From a virus, in the IMG/VR virus record IMGVR_UViG_3300012936_002700, positions 1-54,265 of that record: a DNA stretch of 54,265 nt; one strand, written 5' to 3'. This document shows positions 16,989 to 25,265 of this stretch, piece after piece (position 1 is the first letter of the stretch; each line of letters begins with the position of its first letter). Position numbers and translations under genes: made by a program. Under the pieces are notes generated by a model. The model saw nothing but the letters and a program-made list of their open reading frames with translations. It was not told where the DNA came from and ran no database searches.

Positions 16989-17359
16989 TATTTAACCTCC
17001 GATTTTCCGTCACCTAAGTTTTTAGTATTGATGTAGCCAGCACCTCTGCCTGTATCCATACCTTCTTCTGCAAGGACGTTTCTTGCAAGATCTTTAAACC
17101 ATAAGTCTACAATTTGTTCATTTGATTCACCTGAATAACCTGCGTCAATCAGTTGTTCAATAAATTCATTGTTCCAATCAAGTTCAAAGAAACCATTTCT
17201 TATATTGTCTTTGTTTACTTGCGTATCAAGTACACCAACCCAAGGCTTACCTGCTTTGGTTGCCTCTTCTTTTTCTTTCATCATCAAATCACGATGTGAA
17301 ACTGCTTTGCCATCTTTAGCCTTTTTCATGCCAAGCATATCTTTCATTTTATCTAACAT
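16988..17359 (-). CDS. Hypothetical protein
   Basis: 123 residues, not recognised. It is basic at the N-terminus (MLDKMKDMLGMKKAKDG), then acidic and helical (NEFIEQLIDAGYSGESNEQ). It lies three bases after the 61-residue gene and precedes the tiny membrane protein. Its N-terminus (MLDKMKDMLGMK) is similar in style to the neighbouring MLEWIKNLFVKK, hinting at a shared origin or location. Confidence 0.55.
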   Translation of the reverse strand: MLDKMKDMLGMKKAKDGKAVSHRDLMMKEKEEATKAGKPWVGVLDTQVNKDNIRNGFFELDWNNEFIEQLIDAGYSGESNEQIVDLWFKDLARNVLAEEGMDTGRGAGYINTKNLGDGKSEVK

Positions 17360-17362
17360 ATG

Positions 17363-17548
17363 TTACCATCCTGCCTTTCGTATAGCATCTTCGTCAAGTT
17401 GCTTTTTATTAAGTTTATTCTGTTCTGCCGCTTCATCAAGTACTTTATGCATATCATCATATGGATATATTGAATCCTGATGCAAGTGTACATCTTCATC
17501 AGGTTCTTCTTGTTTTTTAACAAACAAATTTTTGATCCATTCTAACAT
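17363..17548 (-). CDS. Hypothetical small protein with amphipathic N-terminus
   Basis: 61 residues. The N-terminal MLEWIKNLFVKKQ is amphipathic and could associate with membrane or a partner protein. The rest is acidic and helical (KVLDEAAEQNKLNKKQLDED). It starts one base after the QueE stop codon and is followed three bases later by the 123-residue gene. Function unknown. Confidence 0.55.
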   Translation of the reverse strand: MLEWIKNLFVKKQEEPDEDVHLHQDSIYPYDDMHKVLDEAAEQNKLNKKQLDEDAIRKAGW

Positions 17549-17549
17549 A

Positions 17550-18446
17550 TTAAGTACCTATTGCATTTCCAAACAAGTAAACGTGTACTCTTGCGGCAAC
17601 GTTATAACCTCTTTGAAAAGCCAATTTAGCAACATCACCTGCCGTTGCAGTTTGCTCTTCTTCTCTGGCGCCAACAGGCATAACCCATACAGGCCAGTTT
17701 ACACCTTCTGCTCTAAATTTCTCTATAACAGAATCCATTTCGTCCCATTGTTTTTGATCAGAACCAACAACAAATTTTAATTGTCCTGCTTTAGATAGTT
17801 CTGCATATTCTCCAACTACTTCTGGGATAATTGCTTTTTTACTTTCTTCACCTGATACTGTCCATAATTTAGGACTACAACTAAAGAATACTTCTTCGTC
17901 AATTCTTTTTACCCATTCTTTAAATGGATCTCTAAGTTTTTGTGTGCCGTTAGTTTCAAATGTCATACTGCTCGGCAAATTGTTTTGTTTTTCAAGTGCT
18001 TCATATATACCAACACTTGCCATTTGTCCTGTGACCATTAAAGGCTCACCACCTGTAAAACATAAGTGTTGTGTTTGTTTACTCATAGGATGTAAGAACT
18101 TTCCTTCTGGGTTCGAATCTGTCTTTAGTATATCAACAATCTTGTTTGCTAATACTTCAGGAGTTTCTTGACCCATCAAGTGTTTGTATTTCTTTGCCCA
18201 AGTATAAGAAGAGTCACAACCTTTTTCCCACACAGGCAAATCTTCTACTCTCTTTACTTGACTTACATCATAATCTAAAAATGGCAAATCATATGTATCT
18301 GGATTAGTAGGATCTATTTGTCCAAACCCACTACATTGTAAGTTACACAAGAAGAAACGTATCCAAGCCGTTGGAACACCTGTATAGTGTCCTTCACCTT
18401 GGATACTATGAAATATCTCGGAATAATAATATTTTTTATCTGACAT
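17550..18446 (-). CDS. queE: QueE-like 7-carboxy-7-deazaguanine synthase (radical SAM)
   Basis: 298 residues. It begins with the diagnostic QueE motif HSIQGEG (13-19) and GVPTAWIRF, then C34 and C38 (FLCNLQCSG), and CFTGGEPLM in the barrel. QueE converts CPH4 to 7-carboxy-7-deazaguanine, the third step to preQ0. Normally the cluster cysteines are CX3CX2C. Here the third cysteine, in GCDSSYTW (C77), is separated from C38 by 38 residues, so the cluster loop carries a large insertion. It overlaps the small gene upstream by 11 bases, and FolE is one gene further up, so the two pathway genes share the promoter at 19369-19397. Confidence 0.85.
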   Translation of the reverse strand: MSDKKYYYSEIFHSIQGEGHYTGVPTAWIRFFLCNLQCSGFGQIDPTNPDTYDLPFLDYDVSQVKRVEDLPVWEKGCDSSYTWAKKYKHLMGQETPEVLANKIVDILKTDSNPEGKFLHPMSKQTQHLCFTGGEPLMVTGQMASVGIYEALEKQNNLPSSMTFETNGTQKLRDPFKEWVKRIDEEVFFSCSPKLWTVSGEESKKAIIPEVVGEYAELSKAGQLKFVVGSDQKQWDEMDSVIEKFRAEGVNWPVWVMPVGAREEEQTATAGDVAKLAFQRGYNVAARVHVYLFGNAIGT

Positions 18447-18636
18447 CAGATACGGTTACCAAAGGTTCGTTTATATATGAATCATTGTAATCGCCGTTTT
18501 TCTGATACTGACGCACTGAAGTATCTTTTACCAGTACACCATCTTTAATAGTGTAAGTTGTATATTCTGCTTTGATTACACCTTCTTTAGATCTTTCAAT
18601 ATGTTCTTTCATTGGACCATCCTGTACTTTAGTCAT
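18436..18636 (-). CDS. Hypothetical small protein between folE and queE
   Basis: 66 residues from the ATG at 18636, chosen because AGGAG lies eight bases upstream; a TTG codon further upstream is less likely. It overlaps folE by eight bases and queE by 11, so all three are co-translated. It contains VIKAEYTTYTIKDGVLVKDT, which looks like a short beta-rich domain. No motif is recognised. The location suggests an accessory role, but this is unproven. Confidence 0.6.
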   Translation of the reverse strand: MTKVQDGPMKEHIERSKEGVIKAEYTTYTIKDGVLVKDTSVRQYQKNGDYNDSYINEPLVTVSDVR

Positions 18637-19315
18637 TTGCAAACTCCTGTTGTAGTTTTACGTTATCTATAAACTCTTTTTTAGTTGCTGGATCATCTTT
18701 AAATGCTCCACGCAACACAGTTGTCTGTGTTAAAGAACTATGTGCTCTAATACCTCTGTTCTCACAACAACCATGAGTTGCTTGTACATACACACCAACG
18801 TGTTCACTGCCTGTTTGTTCTTGAATCGCATTTGCAATCATTACATTCAGTTCTTCTTGTAGTGTACCACGTCTTGCACACCATTGTGCAATTCTTGTGT
18901 ACTTACTTAGACCAAGTAGTTTAGGACCAGCAATAATCCCAATGTATGCAACACCTTTAACAGTTTGGTGATGATGTGAACACAAACTTGTAAGTTCACT
19001 TCTTACTACAAGCATACCTTCGTATCCGCCTTCAATGTAATTAGGAAAGGCACTTGGATTAGGCATAGGATCATAACGACCAGACATAATCTCATTGATA
19101 TACATCTTAGCCATTCGCCTTGCAGTATCTTTACTGTTAGGATCTGTTTCAGTGTCAATTAATAAATTTTGTAGGACATTTTCAAAAGCCGGAACAGCCT
19201 CTTCTATAAGTGCCTGCTTATCGCCTTCTTGTAAGACGTCGCTGATATTGTCATTCGCCCAATATCTTTTACCTGCGTCTTTAAGACGTTGTTTGATTTC
19301 TTTTACTTTTTCCAT
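18629..19315 (-). CDS. folE: GTP cyclohydrolase I
   Basis: 228 residues, full-length. The zinc ligands are C112 and H115 (LCSHHH) and C183 (THGCCENRG). Flanking family blocks are SKDTARRMAKMYINEI, KLLGLSKYTRIAQWCARR and HSSLTQTTVLRGAF. FolE converts GTP to 7,8-dihydroneopterin triphosphate, the first step of both folate and 7-deazaguanine synthesis. QueE lies two genes downstream and QueD further on. It starts the transcript from a consensus sigma70 promoter, indicating early expression. Confidence 0.95.
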   Translation of the reverse strand: MEKVKEIKQRLKDAGKRYWANDNISDVLQEGDKQALIEEAVPAFENVLQNLLIDTETDPNSKDTARRMAKMYINEIMSGRYDPMPNPSAFPNYIEGGYEGMLVVRSELTSLCSHHHQTVKGVAYIGIIAGPKLLGLSKYTRIAQWCARRGTLQEELNVMIANAIQEQTGSEHVGVYVQATHGCCENRGIRAHSSLTQTTVLRGAFKDDPATKKEFIDNVKLQQEFAND

Positions 19316-19368
19316 TTTCTTCTCCGAGTTATAGACGTGGATGTCTCCAGTGTCATATTATAATTTAC

Positions 19369-19397
19369 ATTATATACTTTATTTAGGTTTTTGTCAA
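19369..19397 (-). promoter_or_regulatory. Consensus sigma70 promoter for folE-queE
   Basis: Minus strand TTGACA (19397-19392), 17-base spacer, TATAAT (19374-19369): both hexamers perfect. It is about 54 bases upstream of the folE ATG. Confidence 0.85.
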
Positions 19398-19410
19398 GTA
19401 TTATATGCAC

Positions 19411-19623
19411 TTAGAAATACTTTTTGAGCATTTCGATTTGATCATCATATTCAGCAATGATTTTCAATTCTTTTTCCATTGCTTCTAAGATGTCAGGATG
19501 TTCACCAATACCGCCTGAATTTTTCAAGTATACTTCTACATTCATTGCGTGTTTTGAAATATGTCCTTCTGCGTGTTTGATTAACGCATCAATCATATTC
19601 TCCCTGTTGTACTCTTTAGCCAT
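19411..19623 (-). CDS. Hypothetical small helical protein
   Basis: 70 residues. A largely alpha-helical acidic protein (MIDALIKHAEGHISKHAMNV, then DILEAMEKELKIIAEYDD). The gene overlaps the SGNH-like gene by eight bases. No recognised domain, signal peptide or membrane span. Confidence 0.55.
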   Translation of the reverse strand: MAKEYNRENMIDALIKHAEGHISKHAMNVEVYLKNSGGIGEHPDILEAMEKELKIIAEYDDQIEMLKKYF

Positions 19624-20431
19624 TTTTAGTTTCCTTTCCTATATTAGGCACGTACTCATTTGCAATTAATTGATGTGCTTCTACGTTATAATGCTCATCA
19701 TCAATCGTAAATGTTTTACCCTTTGTTGATAAAAATGTGTCAACACTTTTATTTGCAACCTTTCCATACGAGCAGTCGCCAATTATATTTAAGTCTTCCG
19801 GCAACCACGTTTGCTCATTGATGGTAAAGATTTTCAAATCAATATTTTTATCTTTACACATTGTATTCCAAAGATATATTTCTTTGAAAAAACTTCTTTG
19901 ATTTACTAACGTCATTATTTCATACCATGCTTTTACTCTTTGGTATCCATCAGTTTGTAAATTTGGTTCTGTTATATCAAAAGGGTCAAACTGCAAAGCA
20001 ATAGTAGGACTTATTGCATAATCGCCTTTTACAGTAATTCTGCTCCCGTCAAAACTTTTCGTATCATCATTCCACATATTGATATTGTAACAATCTATGC
20101 GTCCTTTTGTTTCTTCTAAATTCATGTGTGTATCAAGTGGAACTAAATTTTCATAATGGCAAGGGTTTTGAAATCCTATTCTAAACCTATTCCAATATGT
20201 TTGTTGTATAACAACTTCATCGATATCATCATATTTCTTCAACAAAAAAGCAAGACGCTCACTATAATCATACCAACCTCTACCAGGACAAGCAAATATT
20301 ACTCCGTCCTTGTTTTGATTGTTAATATAAATTTCTGCCCAGTTGTTGTCATTCCAACGGTCACGAGTACCGTGTTGCTTACTATAACTATAGCCTGCAC
20401 TATGACTACAACCTATGACAGCAGTTCTCAT
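19616..20431 (-). CDS. SGNH-hydrolase-like protein
   Basis: 271 residues. The N-terminus MRTAVIGCSHSAGYS matches SGNH block I, with the Ser in GCSHSAG. VVIQQTYWNRFRIGF resembles the central block with the conserved Asn. The C-terminal FTIDDEHYNVEAHQLIANEY has a DxxH-like pattern (D...H). Such phage proteins are usually esterase-like or of unknown activity. Coupled to the HIT gene (shared base 20431). Confidence 0.65.
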   Translation of the reverse strand: MRTAVIGCSHSAGYSYSKQHGTRDRWNDNNWAEIYINNQNKDGVIFACPGRGWYDYSERLAFLLKKYDDIDEVVIQQTYWNRFRIGFQNPCHYENLVPLDTHMNLEETKGRIDCYNINMWNDDTKSFDGSRITVKGDYAISPTIALQFDPFDITEPNLQTDGYQRVKAWYEIMTLVNQRSFFKEIYLWNTMCKDKNIDLKIFTINEQTWLPEDLNIIGDCSYGKVANKSVDTFLSTKGKTFTIDDEHYNVEAHQLIANEYVPNIGKETKNG

Positions 20432-20808
20432 TACGCAAATAACTCCATTTGTTTTTCTTCTTCTGTGCTATACTTTTGTTTAGCAGGAATAACACCACGA
20501 ACTCCACCTTTTGGATCGTCCATGTCTCCTTTACGTCTTGGAATCAAATGTACGTGAGAATACATTACAGTTTGTCCTGCTTCTTGTCCTACATTTTGTC
20601 CAATGTTAAATGCATCACAGTAGCCTTTATCTACCCAGTCGTATCCCCATTTGTAAGCGGCTTGAAAACAGTCTGTCAAATGTTGCCAGTCATCTTGTTT
20701 AGGAACAAAAAGAACATGGCCTTCTGTAACAGGATACTTGTCTTTAAATACTGTAAACTTTTTAGTATCAATTAAAACATCTTTCCAAGGTATTTCGTTA
20801 TATTGCAT
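20431..20808 (-). CDS. HIT-family nucleotide-binding protein
   Basis: 125 residues with the HIT motif in MYSHVHLIPRR and the upstream FKDKYPVTEGHVLFVPK block of this superfamily. HIT proteins hydrolyse or transfer nucleotides from adenylated substrates. The usual HxHxH triad reads YxHxH here: the first His is Tyr, while the second (nucleophilic) and third are kept, so activity may be altered. It shares one base with each neighbour, in a long operon with nucleotide-related enzymes. Confidence 0.8.
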   Translation of the reverse strand: MQYNEIPWKDVLIDTKKFTVFKDKYPVTEGHVLFVPKQDDWQHLTDCFQAAYKWGYDWVDKGYCDAFNIGQNVGQEAGQTVMYSHVHLIPRRKGDMDDPKGGVRGVIPAKQKYSTEEEKQMELFA

Positions 20809-21518
20809 TATTTGTCTCCGTGTGAAAGTTGATATGTATCTTCATAGAAGTGTACACTATATCCTTTACCATTTGTATCACCTCCATTGTTCATGACAGT
20901 ATTATCATCTGTTTTATATGAAACACCATCTATAATACATTCTCCGTTTGGCATTTCTACTTCTTTGAAAAGCAGTTTGTTAGGATCAAACTTCTCTCCC
21001 TGTAAATGTAAAACACCATCAAAGAACGTTCCTTTTTCATTACTAATCATTTGTGCGTACCAACCACTTGGCAAAGTTTCTTCTACAACTTCTACGTTTT
21101 CATCGTACTTCTCAAACCAATCAGTAAAGTTAACTCCTTCTACTACGTTGCTTATATGCTTTGAAGTATAGTCATAGCCTGCAACTTCGTCTACATCTAT
21201 TACTGCACTATCAGATGTTACACCGTAATAGTGTCCTGATTCATTAGGCGGTTCATGCCAACCTGTATGATATTCTCTATCCTGGTTCCAAAGGTAATCT
21301 GCATACTGTGGCATATCATTATGCTTACGATACTCTTCAGGATCTACCATATAATCTTCTGCTTCACCACTGCTTTGTTTGTTCCACCATTCAGCACATT
21401 CTTTTGTAATATTATTCCATACCATCTCGGATCCATATCCGTGAATTGTAATACGATAATATTTGTCCGGAAACTTAATATTTTCTATAAGTTCGTGCTT
21501 TTCCTGTGATGTTGCCAT
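20808..21518 (-). CDS. Hypothetical protein
   Basis: 236 residues from the ATG at 21518, which overlaps the phosphoribosyltransferase stop as TAATG; the earlier frame extension is unlikely. It contains KYYRITIHGYGSEMVWNNIT and ECAEWWNKQSS, and strand-rich C-terminal parts (GECIIDGVSYKTDDNTVMNN, GYSVHFYEDTYQLSHGDK). It resembles conserved hypothetical proteins of marine myophages. No enzymatic motif is visible. Confidence 0.6.
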   Translation of the reverse strand: MATSQEKHELIENIKFPDKYYRITIHGYGSEMVWNNITKECAEWWNKQSSGEAEDYMVDPEEYRKHNDMPQYADYLWNQDREYHTGWHEPPNESGHYYGVTSDSAVIDVDEVAGYDYTSKHISNVVEGVNFTDWFEKYDENVEVVEETLPSGWYAQMISNEKGTFFDGVLHLQGEKFDPNKLLFKEVEMPNGECIIDGVSYKTDDNTVMNNGGDTNGKGYSVHFYEDTYQLSHGDK

Positions 21519-22087
21519 TAGTACTCTGCCACATTTTCCCATGGATAAACAAGCCAAACATCTTCTTCTGCTTTGTTTACTGTATCACAAGCATAATTTA
21601 CACACTGGTCAAATTTAGAACTTAAATTATCTGTTAGCACTGCAAAGTGTACATTATCTCTCCATACTGCTTTCCAGGCATCATCTTGTTCTGGCAAACA
21701 ACTTTGTTGCCAATCTTTTTTAATCCAATTAAATGTTGCACCAGTATCATTAATATCATCAACAATTAAAATATTCTTTCTTAAGTTAGGTGCCCATCTT
21801 GCACCTGTTACCTGTGTTGTCTTTCCTGTTCTATCACTATTGTATCCGAATGCATCTTCTGCCATCCAAAAGTTACTTTCACTATCTCTTTTATCATCAC
21901 GCAAACTTACTTTTAGTGCTTCACAACGTATTCCTGTCATATTGGAAATAATAGTTGCAGGAACATTACCTCCACGTGTAATACCTACTATGTAATCTGG
22001 TTTCCAATTTTCTTTATACATTTGATTAACAATACTAACACACATTTTTTCTATGTCAGTCCAACTGTAATATTTCTTCTTAATCAT
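21518..22087 (-). CDS. Type I phosphoribosyltransferase
   Basis: 189 residues. The PRPP-binding motif ILIVDDINDTGATF (residues 106-119) and YIVGITRGGNVPATI (33-47, the phosphate loop) are clear. Family members join PRPP to a purine, pyrimidine or other base. The acceptor base cannot be told from sequence; a hypoxanthine/guanine or xanthine-type enzyme is likely. Such a gene could feed nucleotide salvage during replication. It overlaps both neighbours. Confidence 0.85.
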   Translation of the reverse strand: MIKKKYYSWTDIEKMCVSIVNQMYKENWKPDYIVGITRGGNVPATIISNMTGIRCEALKVSLRDDKRDSESNFWMAEDAFGYNSDRTGKTTQVTGARWAPNLRKNILIVDDINDTGATFNWIKKDWQQSCLPEQDDAWKAVWRDNVHFAVLTDNLSSKFDQCVNYACDTVNKAEEDVWLVYPWENVAEY

Positions 22088-22718
22088 AATTTTTCCTTAT
22101 GTTTAAAAACTGCTGGTTACCTTTTTCAACAATAACCCCAGTACCCTTTCCTTCACCTGCATTTACAAATTTAAGTGCTGGAACAAATCTTGCATTAGAT
22201 CTAAATCCTGTAGCACTATGGTTAATATTACTCCTAAAAAAACAAAAACGTCCTGGAATTGGAGCAATGCTTATAACAAGAGGTTCATCAAAGTTTTCAA
22301 TATCTTTTACTTTGTAATCCCCAAGATCTTCTTTAGTAATAAAGAATTTTGTTTCACCTTTTTCATCTGGTGCCCATTTACTATTACAGTAATACAATAA
22401 TGTATAATCACAATCATCTTGATGATAATATGCATCTTCGCCTGTTGCAAAGAAGTTTAAATTGCTTCTTCTATATTCTAATCCTTCAAGGTCATTTAAT
22501 TTTTCATTTACAACGTTCCATAGAGTTGACCATGTATGTGTATTTTCAAAATCAAAGCATTGTAAACCTGTTGGCGGTTGATCTGGATTATCTCTTGTCC
22601 CCCATTTAAAAGGCACATTTTGTATATCTTTTTCTAACACTTGTATTACATTAGAATTAAAGACATTATCATATACAGTTATTAAACCACCATAGTATAC
22701 TTGCTTTTTAATTTCCAC
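22080..22718 (-). CDS. 2-oxoglutarate Fe(II) oxygenase-like protein
   Basis: 212 residues. Iron ligands are probably H99 and D101 (AYYHQDDCDYTLLYYCN) and H167 (FRSNINHSATG), with R177 (NARFVPALKF) as the co-substrate anchor. The GETKFF strand is typical of phage prolyl-hydroxylase-like oxygenases. It overlaps the cupin gene upstream by 11 bases and the phosphoribosyltransferase downstream by eight. Substrate unknown; a protein, sugar or nucleobase is possible. Confidence 0.75.
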   Translation of the reverse strand: MEIKKQVYYGGLITVYDNVFNSNVIQVLEKDIQNVPFKWGTRDNPDQPPTGLQCFDFENTHTWSTLWNVVNEKLNDLEGLEYRRSNLNFFATGEDAYYHQDDCDYTLLYYCNSKWAPDEKGETKFFITKEDLGDYKVKDIENFDEPLVISIAPIPGRFCFFRSNINHSATGFRSNARFVPALKFVNAGEGKGTGVIVEKGNQQFLNIRKNYD

Positions 22719-23226
22719 CTGCTAAATCCTTTTGTGCAAGATAAGTTTCATTATCTATCCATTTGTATCCACGTTCAGTTATAGTATCTCCTCCAACCCA
22801 ACGTACAAATCCCCATTGCTTTGTTTTACGCCCCATAAAGAAAATACTTGTACAAGGTATCTCTTTTCCGTTTTCATCTTTTGCTAATTCTAACCAATGT
22901 AAGTCATCTGCTTTTCTAAAACGTATTGAGCCTGGACCTCTCCAAACTCGCGTACTACCAACAACTCCTCCTGTGTCATCATTGAGTAAAGGAATATGTT
23001 CCCAGTAACCACCTTTAAGAATAATTGCACCCCAACTCCATGGATGATCATGTAACACTGGTTCATCGCTTACAAGTACCTTATGCAATGTAATATTGAA
23101 AGGAAAGTTTTTTCTTTCTTTCAAAAACAAGTAATAACGAATTAGATATGGTATTTGTCCTGTTCTATCCGTAATAACTCTACGTCTTCCAAGTTTATCC
23201 ATTAATTTAGAAAGGAACGTCATCAT
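22708..23226 (-). CDS. Cupin-like protein
   Basis: 172 residues with LHDHPWSWGAIILKGGYWEH (residues 58-77), a cupin motif-1-like His cluster and beta-strand pattern. SIRFRKADDLHWLEL is a plausible second cupin motif. Cupins bind metals or sugars and include isomerases and oxygenases. Its place next to a 2OG oxygenase and a glycosyltransferase fits a carbohydrate or small-molecule modification role, but this is inference. Confidence 0.65.
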   Translation of the reverse strand: MMTFLSKLMDKLGRRRVITDRTGQIPYLIRYYLFLKERKNFPFNITLHKVLVSDEPVLHDHPWSWGAIILKGGYWEHIPLLNDDTGGVVGSTRVWRGPGSIRFRKADDLHWLELAKDENGKEIPCTSIFFMGRKTKQWGFVRWVGGDTITERGYKWIDNETYLAQKDLAGGN

Positions 23227-23542
23227 CTAATTTTTTTCTCCCATTATAATCATCTTTGACCATATTGTATATTTTAATAAATTGTTCATACTGCAATTTA
23301 AGTGCAGGATAAATTTCAATCATTTGTTCAACTTGATATTCACTTGGCCAATTGTCTTGTGGACTTACATCAAACGTTGGCGTAAATGATGTTGTATCGT
23401 CCCAACTTGATGTGTCAATAGTAAATGTACCATCGTCATTTTGTAAACTATCAGTATCAATAGTAATATTATAATCGTTATCGTTTCCCATAATGCCACC
23501 AACTGTTGCACCTGAATAAGTTATTTTTGTTTTATCGTCCAT
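23207..23542 (-). CDS. Hypothetical acidic small protein
   Basis: 111 residues from the ATG at 23542. The N-terminal half is Asp/Thr-rich (KITYSGATVGGIMGNDNDYN), the C-terminal half helical (EYQVEQMIEIYPALKLQYEQ). I reject the longer in-frame extension because it lies inside the glycosyltransferase gene. It overlaps that gene by 11 bases. Function unknown. Confidence 0.6.
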   Translation of the reverse strand: MDDKTKITYSGATVGGIMGNDNDYNITIDTDSLQNDDGTFTIDTSSWDDTTSFTPTFDVSPQDNWPSEYQVEQMIEIYPALKLQYEQFIKIYNMVKDDYNGRKKLDDDVPF

Positions 23543-24581
23543 CTTGAATTGCCCTATACAATGCTTTACCACTGAAAAAATCATTTGCAAGTTTCTGCGT
23601 TTGTTTTTGCATCGGAATAATATATTTTTTATAGTTTTCCATGTAGTCAATAATTTTATCCATAACAAATTTTTTATTAAGTTTATATGTTTCAAAGTCT
23701 TTAGTCCATTCGCTTGGATACTTAAATTCATCAATTGCCATTTCACTGTAACTTAATCTATCTGGAATCATTGGAATAGTATCTACAAGTAAACCTTCAT
23801 ACCAACTAATACCAAGTGTTTCTTGTAGGTTAGCACTAAACACAAGTTTCGCTTTACCTAACAAATTATGATATTCATTTTTTGTCAATTCTTTTTCTTG
23901 GCATACAATAAATTCATATTGTGGCAAACTTTCTTTTAAGTCTTGAAATATTTCAGGCTGTTTTTCAGGAGCAATTCTATGTGGAAACAAAATAATATTT
24001 TCTTTATCCATGCCTTTATACATATCAAAACTGTTTCTCAAATACTCCATAGGCCAACCAACACGTTTAGTTTTGTCTTCTTGCATAGCAAGACTTTGTC
24101 TAAACAAGTCTATATGGAAGTCAGTTGCATAAAAGTTGTCATCATAACATTCATACATAGAACGTTCTGCATGACGTACCCAAGGTTTGTCGCCAATCAG
24201 TCTACCTAAAAAGTCTTGTGGATCATAACTACCAGCGTGCCACAAACCACCAATGCGAATGTTAACACCCAATAGTTCTGCCATATAGCGTAATTGAATA
24301 ACTGTAGGATTCCAAGCATCAGTATAAAGAAAATAGTCACCATTCTTAATTTCTCCATCACAAAACTTTTCTCCTATAGTTTCTAATTGTTTACTTTTGT
24401 AAACATTTGTTCCGCCAAAGTTAAGAAATGCCCCAGGCGTTGTAGCCTGAGGCGTCTCTCCTCCACTAATGACTTCTACTGTTTCATTTGTAGCACGTTG
24501 AAGTTGCTTTGGAAGATGTTCCTTCCATTGCTTTGTATACCGTGTATCAACTGCTTCAATGTCTACAATATGAATAGTCAT
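23532..24581 (-). CDS. GT-B-type glycosyltransferase
   Basis: 349 residues. The C-terminal half has ILFPHRIAPEKQPEIF (the GT-B nucleotide-sugar subdomain) and KLVFSANLQETLGISWYEGL, containing the E(x7)E-like donor motif of GT4 enzymes. The N-terminal half has FLYTDAWNPTVIQLRYMAEL and an acceptor domain with KPWVRHAERSMYE. Such enzymes transfer sugar from a nucleotide donor. It is among 7-deazaguanine pathway genes, so DNA glycosylation is conceivable, but LPS or protein targets are equally so. Confidence 0.75.
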   Translation of the reverse strand: MTIHIVDIEAVDTRYTKQWKEHLPKQLQRATNETVEVISGGETPQATTPGAFLNFGGTNVYKSKQLETIGEKFCDGEIKNGDYFLYTDAWNPTVIQLRYMAELLGVNIRIGGLWHAGSYDPQDFLGRLIGDKPWVRHAERSMYECYDDNFYATDFHIDLFRQSLAMQEDKTKRVGWPMEYLRNSFDMYKGMDKENIILFPHRIAPEKQPEIFQDLKESLPQYEFIVCQEKELTKNEYHNLLGKAKLVFSANLQETLGISWYEGLLVDTIPMIPDRLSYSEMAIDEFKYPSEWTKDFETYKLNKKFVMDKIIDYMENYKKYIIPMQKQTQKLANDFFSGKALYRAIQDGR

Positions 24582-24808
24582 TAGTTTCTCCTAAAGTTTT
24601 TCTTTTTAAAGTGTGGACGAGGTCGTTTACCTTTAGTAAACGCAACGTATGTGCGCCACGCTTCGCTCTTGTTATTGTACAAGTCACGTTCATCAAACTT
24701 AAATGAACGGCTGTAACCATCAACCCAAGTAGTTGCACAGAACTTCTTGAACTTCGCAAGATCTGTATGGATCTTGTTATACGTTTCACGATCAAATTCA
24801 ATCGCCAT
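24581..24808 (-). CDS. Hypothetical small basic protein
   Basis: 75 residues from the ATG at 24808, preceded by GAGGAG nine bases upstream; upstream in-frame codons belong to the QueD gene region. The N-terminus is helical (EFDRETYNKIHTDLAKFKKF) and the C-terminus basic (KGKRPRPHFKKKNFRRN), suggesting nucleic-acid binding. The stop shares a base with the glycosyltransferase start. Confidence 0.6.
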   Translation of the reverse strand: MAIEFDRETYNKIHTDLAKFKKFCATTWVDGYSRSFKFDERDLYNNKSEAWRTYVAFTKGKRPRPHFKKKNFRRN

Positions 24809-24821
24809 TTCATAATACTCC

Positions 24822-25265
24822 TCAGTATTTTGCGTACTCAATATGTGCGCCATTTTCACCATCTTCACTAATGTCAATGTGAACTTCACGCCCAGGGAAT
24901 TTTTCGTTGATCTTTTCATAAAGATCATCACTCATCATTTCACATGATTTGTAATCTAAGTCTAAAGTTTTTTCTGCGTATAGTTTCTCCATCCATCGTT
25001 TAAATTGTATGAATTCAATATCTCTGTCATTATGTGTTACAGTGATACCTACTTTAAAATGGAAGATGTGTCTATGAGGATAACCTAAAAACGATACATC
25101 ATCCCAATCACCTGTTGCTAACTTAGGATCATCTAAGGCCGCAGGATATTTGTGGATACCTTCCTTACGAAATGTTACCCATATCATTCTTTTTGCCGTA
25201 TTCATAATACGTTCATGTGTTTCTTTTGTCATTGCTTCTTTCATCATTGTGTCAGTTATACTCAT
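24822..25265 (-). CDS. queD: QueD/6-pyruvoyl-tetrahydropterin synthase-like protein
   Basis: 147 residues. The zinc ligands look like H38 (GIHKYP) and H64 and H66 (GYPHRHIFHFKVGI), followed by the T-fold strand and the helical VTHNDRDIEFIQFKRW block. QueD converts dihydroneopterin triphosphate to CPH4, step two to preQ0. The cysteine that normally lies between the first His and the HxH pair is absent (only C108 is visible), so catalysis may differ or use another residue. It overlaps the aminotransferase by four bases. Confidence 0.75.
   Translation of the reverse strand: MSITDTMMKEAMTKETHERIMNTAKRMIWVTFRKEGIHKYPAALDDPKLATGDWDDVSFLGYPHRHIFHFKVGITVTHNDRDIEFIQFKRWMEKLYAEKTLDLDYKSCEMMSDDLYEKINEKFPGREVHIDISEDGENGAHIEYAKY

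Noticed and set aside
23543-23746. N-terminal extension of the 111-residue gene at 23207-23542
   Set aside because: The extension overlaps the glycosyltransferase in another frame and has no ribosome site.
24556-24813. Minus-strand frame of 85 residues beginning near the QueD stop
   Set aside because: It runs out of frame inside the small basic gene 24581-24808, which has a better ribosome site and fits the neighbours.
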